64,000 nucleotides of DNA from Petrosia ficiformis (Eukaryota; Porifera; Demospongiae; Haplosclerida; Petrosiidae): positions 1,215,856 to 1,279,855 of the forward strand of contig OX345645.1 in assembly GCA_947044365.1 (NCBI GenBank), read 5' to 3'. Below, piece after piece: positions 33,901 to 45,800 of this stretch. Under the pieces are notes generated by a model that saw nothing but the letters and a program-made list of their open reading frames with translations, made no database searches and had not been told where the DNA came from. How positions within the stretch are numbered: the first letter of the stretch is position 1; the number at the start of each line of letters is the position of its first letter. The translations under genes were made by a program, and so were the position numbers.

Positions 33901-36900
33901 TGCTACAAGTGAGGTTTTTCAAAATTGGGTCTTGGTGAAACATAATCTGTGAATAGAAGTTAAGTTATTTATGATTAACAACCATCCTATAAGAGTTTAG
34001 TCATTCCCAAAAAGTCCCAGATTGATAGGCACTCGAGGGAGACAGTGTGGCGTAGTGGTTAGAGCTTGAGCCTCTTGATTGAAACGTCAGTGGCTCTGGT
34101 TCTGCTCTCAGCATGCTGTTTCCTGGAAGGAGAGTGTTTGTCTTTTGGTGGACATCATCAGTTTATATCAATCTATGGTGTAATAATGTTTACTACAACC
34201 AACGTGACACAACTTGTGTTATCTATGTGAGCCAAATATGATGTAATTATTTAACAGCTTGTATGGTTTTGTAACTATAGTGATGGGTGTGTGCCCCAAT
34301 TCAATTGACATTGAAACTTAAGAATAATTTCTGTTGATGGAACTGGCATAATCAACATACTTTCCATGTCTCCTCGGTTACACAATTGAAAAGGGATCAT
34401 ACAATGAAGTAATTGTATTCTAATATTCAAGTTGTAAGATGCAGTATCAACAGAACAATCAATAATGTAGTGGTAACTTGCCTGAATGGTGCACCATATG
34501 TCCCCAACTTGTTTTACTACATTTAAACAAGTATCACCAGCAGTCAGCTCACTATTTCCACACTCCTGTCTACAGTAGGTCTTAGAGAGAGCCTGCATCA
34601 CTGCAAGGGTTAATGTATTGCAAGTACCTCACTGCCACCCTCTCTCACTCTCCTTATTCTAAACTAGCGTCTCAAACACAACTATTCACTATAATGCACT
34701 TGAGTTAGTTTTATGATTTTAAGGTATTCTGTGATTTATTAACTAATTAGAGAAGTGGGGAAAAAAATTCCAAATTTTATAATAGTAATAGCACTAAACT
34801 GAGATCATAACTGTGAATCTTACTCTTCAGTACAAGTGCCAGTGTCTTTAATAGCTTAGTGAGAAGAACACCTGACCCCAGTAATTTAATGTATCATATC
34901 TTCACTGAATTTCTAATAAATATTTTGTTGATTAGACATACCTTATACCTACCTACTTATGTCCAGACAACCACAAAGTTGCCTAGAAACCCTGGCACTG
35001 CAGTTTGTTTTATAATTACTGTAAAGTTTCCTGTAAAGACTCTTGTAAAGATTCATGACTGTTTGCAGTTTCCATTTTTCCACAAGAGAAATTCACTACT
35101 GAAAAACATTATGAATATCAGAAGAATTTCTCAGAAGAAGTGTATGAAATTCTGTGATATTTTCAGACACTTAAGAACTCCACATTTCCTACCAACCAAA
35201 AGTCCATTATTCTCTTACCCTTACAAGGTGTGCTATGATCCTTATAAGGGAACCAAGAGAGGGCTTTGTGGTGATATCATGTTTGAGATCATTACTGGCT
35301 TTTTTTTTTATTTAAATACACTTACACATACATTTAGTACATACTAAACTTGACATTTCTTTTACTATACAGCTCGTTATCAAGTTGACTTGGGATACAG
35401 TCCAGAACATTCTATTACTTTCTATTATCAAGCTATATCACTAGATCCAAACAATGGTATGTAATGAAACTCTTAATTATTACTCACTATAGCTAAAACC
35501 CCTTTCAGTAAGATATTATATCTTTAGTTAACCAAGCCACAACAAAGTTACATTTATAATTTGCAAGTCTACTGTAATAACTACAACTAACTGAATTAGC
35601 CAATGATGGGTACTTTTAGTAAGTTAAATAACAAAACTAAACCTCTTTTAGCATTAGTTTGATTTAGTTTAGCTGAAAACTAAAAGTGGCCCTTTTTCAT
35701 TTTTTCATACTATATTCCATAGAGGTGATGAGGCATTCAATTAGCATATTGGATGCAAATTAGTGTTATTTTAGTTAACTATAACTATAATTAAAACCAC
35801 TTTTAGTAAGACATTATGACTCAGTTAACTAAACTATAACTAAATTACATGTCTGCTGTAATAACTATAACTAACTAAAATGAAGATTGGCCAATAATGA
35901 GCACTTTTAGTTTGTTAACTAAAACTATAACTTAAATTTTGAGAAACCACTCATAGCTATATATAACTATAACTAAAAGTAGTCATTATTATTATACTAA
36001 AACAACATTAAACTCCAAATGATGGTTTTCAGATGTGTCTACACATATATGTTCAGTAGGGTTATTATACTGAACATATAATCGGAATATTACTTTTCAG
36101 GATTAATTTAAACTCACCTCAGAATAATAATTAAACAATAAGTGTGTTTAATGGCTTATAGCTTAATTATATTAAATTTTATTAGTGAAACACTAGGACT
36201 ATAAGTATCAATAACCACAAAACCACATCAAAGGATCTTGAAGCCTCATAGAAAAACCCTAATTCTTGAGAGGTATCTTTAAGTATTGGTGGGAGTTCAC
36301 TAGTGTTGTAACTATAACTAAAACTAAAACCCCTTTTAGTAGGTATTTTGACTTTTAGTTAACTAAACTATAACTAAATTACATGACTATTGTAATAATT
36401 ATAACTAACTAAAATGAAAATTGGCCAATAATGGATACTTTTAGTTAGTTAACTAAAACTAAAACCCTTTTAGAAAGCCTAATATTAAACTATAAATAAA
36501 CTAAAAGTTTGATAAACTAAATCATACTATAACTATAACTAAAAGTAGTCATTTTTGTCAAACTAAAACAGTGCTAAAGTTCACTCATTACTTCTCCTCC
36601 TGCTAGCATGCTAGAGATTTAACCTGATATAGTATCTATAGTATCTTTTGTTGTATTGTTTTTCCTTTTCTTTGTGTCTAAAACGCATTAACATACTGTC
36701 TTTCCAGTTCTACCATATACCTCTGAAATGTTCCTTTCTGATTTTCACAGTAGATTGTTAGCTTGAGGAAGTTTTTGTAGCAATGTTTACAAGGTGCTTT
36801 CTTCCTACTGCTTTTCAATAACTAATGCATGTGTGTGTGCTGTACCTACCATGCTGGTTAAATCAAGCATGTAACTTCCTGAACTACATGCCACATGTAT

Positions 36901-39024
36901 GTTTACAACATATATATAACACAACCCTGAAAGGCAATCACAGAGATACATGTAGCCCTGCGAACTATTTATAAAATCTTATTTGTTATAGTGAATGATT
37001 TGGGCCACCTGTGTGTTTGATGTACTAGTAAGCTATCTTCGAGTCTGTTTAATGATCCATGAAGCACTTTGGTACCACCGAACTTCCATCAAATGGAATG
37101 TTATACACATCATTAACCTCAATTTGTTTAGAAAAAAATTCTTTTATCAAAATACCACCCTCCTTACTCAAAAGGAACGATATTTACCACATAGTCTTTC
37201 TCACATATACGTAAGACCTACAATTATTATCCTTCGAACTTCTATAAGGAAATTAAATATTAATTAATATAAATTAAAATTAATGGTGTGCATTCAAGAG
37301 AAGGCCCAAGAATGTAATTACCTAACCACGAAGTAACCTAACTTGAAAACACAGACAGTTGTTATTATCTATACTGTATGTATGTGTGTGTGTATGTATG
37401 TATGTATGTAAGTGTGTATGTATGTATGTATGCATGTATGTATGTATGTATGTATGTATGCATGTATGTATGCATGTATGTATGTATGTATGTATGTATG
37501 TATGTATGTGTGTATGTTTGTATGTGTGTGTGTATAACTATGTATAATTATGTGTTCGTGACATGGTTCATTACAGGTAAGTAGCCATGAGGTATCTGCT
37601 GTCTGTGTCACTTGGCTTCTGTAAAAGGAGGCCATTCTTTGCTACCATCAAAAAATTAGTGGTGTAATTAGTGTACTCAATTGAGAAATTGATATTTTAA
37701 AATATTTACATGTATTGATAATAAGGTAGTTTAACAGAAGATTTCTTGTTAAGTGTTGTCAGGAGCTTATGAGTGCCGCTTTGCAGTGCTCATAAGCTCC
37801 TGGTTTTGTTAATGCTTAATTGACAAGTAGTGTGTGATTTAGCCAAAATACAATAAGTGAGATTGGTAGCTGTGTTTCATTTTACAATGATGTGATGTGC
37901 ATGTGTGTATCTGTCTGTCTTTATACATGTATGTGTTTGTGTCTATCTGTCTGTATGTGTGTTTGTATTTATATGTGTATATATGTGTCTGTGTCTATCT
38001 GTGTGTATGTGTCTGTGTCTATCTCTCTGTATATGAGTCTGTTTCTATCTGTCTGTCTGTGTCTATCTCTTCGTGTATGTCTGTCTATGGATCAGTTTCT
38101 ATATACAACTTGGCAGAATTGGTAGTATTCATACAATTAATATTGTTATCACTCCTTTTGGTCACTCATATATCTACTGATATAATTATACCTATTGTTA
38201 TTTTATAAAGATTTGATTAAATATTACTATTAGGCTATTTAGTTTCATTATTGAATGTGTGCAAGTATTTTGACACCACTAAAATAGTGGTAGTTTCATT
38301 ACAATGTATGCATCTCAAATGATAGTACGTGTGTGTGTATGTAACACTATATATATAGAACAGACACACACACACCCCAGAAGAAACACACAGAACTCAT
38401 GATACATACATACACATATACTATCACATGTAAACACATACATTGTTAAATAGGAATGAAACTACCACACACACGACGATACAAACAGGAACTCACATAC
38501 ATGTATACTAGATTTTACTTGTACTTAAGATACCAGATATTAAAGTTGTCTATACCTATACCTATCCCTACACCTGTACCTGTACCTATACCTATACCTG
38601 TACCTATACCTGTACCTATACCTATACCTATACCTATACCTATACCTATACCTGTAGCTGTACCTATACATATACCTATACCTATACCTTTACCTATACC
38701 TATACCTGTACCTATACCTATACCTATACCTATACCTGTACCTCTATACCTATACCTATACCTATACCTCTATACCTATACCTATACCTGTACCTGTACC
38801 TATACCTATCTGTACCTATACCTATACCTACACCTGTACCTATACCTATACCTATACCTGTACCTGTACCTGTACTTATACCTATACCCATACCTATACA
38901 TATACCTATACCTATACATATACCTATACCTATACCTATACCTATACCTGTACTTATACCTATACCCATACCTATACAAATACCTATACCTATACCAACA
39001 GCTACTTTGTATTATCAATGAATG

Positions 39025-39058
<34 letters not shown>

Positions 39059-42000
39059 CTATTATCAATACATCTAGCTAGTCAGAGTAATATTTTTTTC
39101 TATAGGATGGCCTTTCAACCAGTTGGCTGCTTTATCAGAGTCACAGCAAAAATATTTAGATGCAGTGTACTACTATTTGAGAAGGTATGCAGGGTTCTAT
39201 CTACACAGTGGAAGAGAGATGCTGTACCTCTCTATGTAATACCATTTCCCTTTGATGTGGTCAAAGGAATGCAATTAAATCACAAATATGCTTTGATGTT
39301 TATGTCAGCACCACTCCTGTTGAAGTGTCGCTAGCTGGTATGTCTGTATCTAAACAATTTTTTGTGGCTAACGAGGAAGCTGGAATAGCACTAATATTAA
39401 CCAACTCCCAGTGACCGACATGATGCGGTGACAAACTACCTCCTCATTTTGAGGGTGGAGCTGAGTTAACTCATGGGCAAAAAAAGCCTGCACCTAGTGG
39501 GGCTCGAACCTGCAAGTGCAGGCTGCAACCTGCAACCTTTTGATTACATGTCAGCACTTTAGCCATTAGGCCACTACACCTTTTTCAATTTCATATTCAG
39601 AGTTAATATGATATTAACATTCAGGGCTTCTGGCAGTGGTCAGGCTTTTAATTCGTCTGAGTATTAATTAGTTGATAATGTGACTGCTAATAGATTGGTA
39701 AGCCTTGTACTGTCAATAGTGTTACATGCTAAATATTGGCACCGAAAGCGATACCAATCCTAGTATTGGTGGAACATTGGTATACTGGTATGGTGTGTTG
39801 TTATTGGTCTGCACAGTATCGGCACCAATAGTGATACCAATCCTAGTATTGGTGGAACATTGGTATACTGGTATGGTGTGTTGTTATTGGTCTGCACAGT
39901 ATCGGCACCAATAGTGATACCAATCCCAGTATTGGTGGAACATTGGTATAATGGTGTGGTGTGTTGTTATTGGTCTGCACAGGCACTAATAGTGATATCA
40001 ATCTCAGTATTAGTGGAACATTGGTATATTGGACTCAGACGTGGGTGGGGTCAATTACATTGGAATGTAATATATTACTATTACTATTACCTTAAAAATC
40101 AGTATATTACTATTACTATTACTATTACTAGTATCTCCTAAGTCAATGTAATATATTATACTTCTTATAATTATATTCATTATGTTTCATACCAGTCCCA
40201 TACAGAGGGAAAATTTGACAGACATTAAATTTGATAAATTAACCAAAAATGTAAAATTTTAATACTAAAATATTACACTGACTGACGTATCAGTAATAGT
40301 AATAGTAATATATTACACTAACTTAGGATGTATCAGTAATAGTAATAGTAATATACTGATGTTTAGGGTAATAGTAATAGTAATATATTACACTAACTTA
40401 GGATGTATCAGTAATAGTAATAGTAATATGTTACACTAACTTAGGATGTGTCAGTAATAGTAATAGTAATGTTACACTGACGTAGGAGATACATTTATAG
40501 TAATAGTAATATGTTACACTGACGTAGGAGGTACATTTATAGTAATAGTAATAGCAATATAATTAGGCTGTGATGACTTCATTATTAATGTCATAAGGTT
40601 AATACGTGATTATACTGTAACTCAATAATGAAGCTATGGATTGAAATTTGATATCCGCTAAAAAGAACAGGAAGGATAATTATATGAAAATGGTGCAGGC
40701 AAAAAGATCATTTGACCAGCTACGAACATATTGCTGAGATCATAGTGAACATGAATGAGTTTTAGTGTATTGTTGATCTTAAGTAGATGAGTGAAAATGA
40801 AACACGTTTGATATCTTTTTGATTTGCCAAATATGGAAGGCAAAAAAGGAATCAGTTGTTTTTCCATTTGTTTGTTTTTTACATGTACTAACTTCTTCAA
40901 GCTTTCACTTTCAAATTCTTTTCTACTATGCAGCTGTTTCATTTTTCAATTTCCTATGAAAATGGGGTTGCTAAATCTCTTTGAACATTATCTGTAAACA
41001 TTTTCATTTCCTCAGAATGGGAATGGAATGTTGATTCCCTTACATACATGAAAATCCCTAAATGAAATTGAACTCAGAATTTTATTATTATATATAATAT
41101 ATACATATAAGTTTGATGGTGACATCATCCCTTTGATGTGGTGAGTTCTATATATTGTATATAGACCTTCCATGTGCACACTATGCAGGAGATGTCACCA
41201 TCATACAATATATTGTATATAGTATGCTAATAGGTCCTATATACTGCATATAGGACCCTCGTTTTGTGTCTTTAGATGTGATATAGTCCTCACTGGCTCG
41301 GGCTATATCACATCCTCGAACACAAACTCATGTTTGTATATATGACTTATTAGCATACTATATAATATACTTATATAATTTATATATATATATAATATAT
41401 ATACACTGTATATTAGTGTTGTTTTAGTTAACTATAACTTACAGGTCTGACTATAATGAACTAAAATGAAATTAGGCAATACCATATAGCACAAAATTTT
41501 TGCTACCTGAAAATTTCATGTTTTTTGCAAAAACTGACAGACTGTGAAAATAATGGTCACACCCATCACGTAAGCATTTTTGGTGAACGCGAAACTTTTA
41601 TTGCTAAATAGTTGAATATCGTCAAAATGTGAACATTTAGGGGCTATACTGTAGTGGCCACTTTTGTCTAAAACTTAAACCCTTTTAGTAAGCCTAAAAT
41701 GAATAATTATAACTATAACTAAAATGGTGATATTGTCAACAACACTAATATATAATTATGTATATATATATTATATGTAATAATACATGTACATGTATAT
41801 ATATATAATTGTGTATTATTTATACATACACACAGTATCATATCAACTAAGCCATTCCCTGGTGTTGAGAAGAATATTGAAAAATTGTTTGATAAAAATC
41901 GTTTACTTTTGAAAGAGTTAGAAGATGAAGTAGATAAAACTGGAGAATCTGAACTGAAGCAAATTAAAAAGCAATTACTGATTTCAAAATTTATTCAGTT

Positions 42001-42303
42001 GCAAGCTTTATTTTTTGCTTCGTCAAGGTAAAATTATGTGTATGTATGTATGTATGTATGTATGTATGTATGTATGTATGTATGTATGTATGTATGTATG
42101 TATGTATGTATGTATGTATGTATGTGTGTGTATGTATGTATGTATATGTATGTATATGTATGTATATGTAAGTATGTATGTATGTATCTATGTATCTATG
42201 TATCTATGTATCTATGTATGTATCTATGTATCTATGTATGTATATGTATCTATGTATGTATGTATCTATGTATGTATATGTATCTATGTATGTATTTGTA
42301 TCT

Positions 42304-42366
<63 letters not shown>

Positions 42367-42814
42367 ATATATAATATATATATAATATATATATTTAAAG
42401 GTCTGTTAATTATATAATTATATATATGTATGTATTCAGTAGATCCTGAGTATCATATTATGTGGTTTTCACTTACAAGTCTTACCATAATAGCACATCA
42501 AGATAATCAGAATCCCTGTTGATGTCAAACCATATAGTCACACAATTTCCATAAAATTGTACAAACAATTTGTGTTTTTTTCCCACTTTGGTAATCCCCT
42601 TACTTAATTGTTTTTGTGTGGTATGCTTGTAATTAACTAAATTTTTAATTTTGATTGTTCATGTGGTTAAGAATTAAATTAATTGAAGCTCCACTGTATC
42701 ATGTTGTGTGTGTAATCAAGTTTATAGAATTAGGTCATGTAATTTGTTTATCGTCATCATGTGATTGTTGGTATGCAATTTGTTATCAGGGAATGACTCA
42801 TAACATACATACAT

Positions 42815-42846
<32 letters not shown>

Positions 42847-45800
42847 TCACACACACACACAATACCTCTAATTCAGAACAAAAAATGCCAAGACCAAGTT
42901 TGCTTCATCGTCTGAGATTTCATCACTCTGTTCTGGAGTTGTATCAATTTTAGAACTATGTCTTGAGTGGGACTATCAGGAATATGTTGAGCAATGTAGT
43001 GAGAGTGCCGAACAAACAAAAACACAACTAGACAAACAGGTTTGAACCAGTTTAAATTTCTGTATACTTTTTCAACTGCTACTCAGGATGAACAGACATT
43101 CTGTGGTCCTTCTTGCAAACCTCTTCTGGATATTCAACTACTGCTTAAAATGACTGCTCTTACTCTCCTGCCTGCTTATAACCTGAGGTTGAAAGGTAAC
43201 CACAACATAAGCCACAAATACATTTTTGACCTACCACTGTCTGTGTCTGTGTCTCTGTCTGTGTCTCTCTCTCTGTCTCTCTTTGTCTCTGTCTCTCTCT
43301 CTGTCTCTCTGTCTGTCTCTCTGTCTCTGTCTGTCTGTCTCTCTCTGTCTGTCTGTCTCTCTCTCTAGGATCGTCTGATACCATAGCTGCTAGTGCCTTT
43401 GCTTTGTCAATTTTTTCTCTTCTTCTACAATTTAGTCATAAAAAAATGGTCACTATTTTGTTGGTTTTCCTCAAGGAAAGTTCAAAACATCAAGAATCTT
43501 TAACCTATGAGGAGGTTTTAGATTCTGAAATTGCTATGACTGAGCTTCTTCGATCTGCTACGAGTACGAATTTAGACACCTCAAGTAATGAAAAACCATT
43601 GACACAACCACCAACCCAACAGCTTGAAAGTCCGAAACTGTCTCCTAAAATTGACACTCGCGCTAAAAAACCTTCAGCTAATACAATCAAAACCAGTCTG
43701 CCTGGTTCTGGAAAATCCAAATTAACTACTAAACAAGGGAAAGATAGAAAAGCAACTAAGAAGAAAAAACTCATAGATAGACGACGTAGAAAGAAAGTAA
43801 AAGGAAAGGGAGAATCAAGTAGTGAAGGGTCGGGGTCAGAGAGCGATGGTTCAAGTCATTCTAGTGATGCAAGTCTCTCTCCTCTCGAGAACCTTGGAGA
43901 GGATATCGATCTCGACATGATCGATAGTTTGAGTGAATCCAGTAGTGATTCTGAAGAGGATAAGTGGAAAGATCACAAACCAACAGACAAACGAACTAAG
44001 GAAAACCCCATTCAATGTAGTTCACTTCCTAAATCTTCTCCAAAGTCCACAGGATCAAAAAGTCGAAGGCAAATTGTGTTAGCAGCTAATTTCTCATTAT
44101 CTAGACCGGGTGTTGAGAAAACTTCAATAGATGATGAGGTATTAATAGTATCATAATTATATTATAATTGTTATAATTATATTATAATTGTTATAATTAT
44201 ATTATAATTATATAACATAATTAATATTAATTAATTACAAACACACATCCACATATATACATGTACAACCCCTAGCTGTGATAAACACACTCAATAGGGG
44301 GACACCTCTTGTGAAACACTCAATATCCAAAATGATATAACAGCTGACCCCATTTGGTTAGATTGGCTATTCATAAAGAGGTTCCTCTTTCTACAACAAC
44401 TTATCATAATTACACACATCTTCTGCCCAAGTACCATTCCCATATTGTTAAGCACCTTACCAGTAATCAAGATCCCTTGATGTCCATCTAGTTAGTATAA
44501 GAGATTTTTTTTCCATAATATTGTTAGGTATCCATTAAACAAGAGGTGGACAATTCTCCTGTTGTTACTAAACCATCTGCAATAGAAGATACTACTCAAC
44601 TTTTGGATATTATGCAGCTGTTCTCTGATACTCAACAACAGGACATTGTATATAAAGCATGTCTGTTAGCTAGTGGGGAGGGATACTTGAGTTGTATAAA
44701 AGTATTTGCAGACTGGTTGGAGTCATATCCAGCTGTTCTAGCTACATATGGGAAGGTAATTTGACACATTATATTATATTATAGAGACATTGTATTATAT
44801 TGAACACTGTGTATTATATTGAACACTGTATAGACACTGTATTATATTGAACTCTATATAGACACTGTATTATATTGAACTCTATATAGACATTGTATTA
44901 TATTGAACTCTATATAGACATTGTATTATATTGAACTCTATATAGACACTGTATTATATTGAACTCTATATAGACACTGTATTATATTGAACTCTATATA
45001 GACATTGTATTATATTGAACTCTATATAGACATTGTATTATATTGAACACTGTATAGACATTTTTGTATAGACATTGTGTTGTATTGTTTTCTATTCATT
45101 TCAGCTGGTTGCCTATGTATACTGTACTCCTTTGTTTATTATTAATTTAGTAAGGAATAACTAACAATTCTTTTACCGGCACCAACTTTATATAATTATC
45201 CTTCCCGTTCTTTTTTGTGTATGTCAAATTTCAATCCATTGCTTCATTATTGATTTACAAATTTAATAATCTTATCAATATAAAGGTCATTCACGTTCAC
45301 CATGACCTCAGAAAATTGTTCATAACTTTAGTTTGGAATGACTAGCAATCTTTTTACCTATACCATTTTCATATAATAGTCCTTCCCGTTCTTTTTTGTG
45401 TATGTCAAATTTCAATCCATTGCTTCATTATTGAGTTACAGTATAATCATGTATTAACCTTATGACATTAAACTATACACTATAGTACATATAAAGTCAC
45501 CACATCCTAATTTGAGGTCATCGTGAATGTGAACATACTTTAGCGCTATGTATAGAAGTCTCATTTTGAAGAGCAGATATACCAATCTGTTTTTCTTATC
45601 TTCTTTTCATGGAATATTACTCTTCTGAAGAATTGAGATTTAAATCTACCTTAAACTCTCTTCAATTACAGCTATTGTATTTATCACTGAATATTTTTTG
45701 TAGATGTCAACTACTACTCTTTGGTCGAGATTAGCTGATCTTGTGAATTTTCTACCAAGAGAGAACGACCTTCTAGAAACTGGTTAGCTACTTATGAAAG

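Noticed and set aside
34859..35347. 162-codon plus-strand open frame just before SMG5 exon 6
   Set aside because: No recognisable domain. It lies in an intron, and SMG5 exons 5 and 6 join in frame without it. Kept as unproven and not annotated.
37359..37635. Long MYVCMYVC or HIHTYIHT open frames at TATG arrays (also 42015-42417, 52366-52836, 53042-53320)
   Set aside because: They are translations of a four-base repeat, which is stop-free in several frames. There is no codon or protein evidence.
38540..39000. Interstitial telomere repeat
   Set aside because: The unit is CCTATA/CCTGTA, not TTAGGG or a known telomere variant.
38456..39334. 292-codon open frame with PIPIPIP and YLYLYL runs
   Set aside because: It is produced by the CTATAC hexanucleotide array and then runs out of frame across SMG5 exon 7.
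39470..39592. Functional tRNA gene
   Set aside because: A and B boxes are present, but no cloverleaf closes and the spacing is too long. It fits a SINE head.
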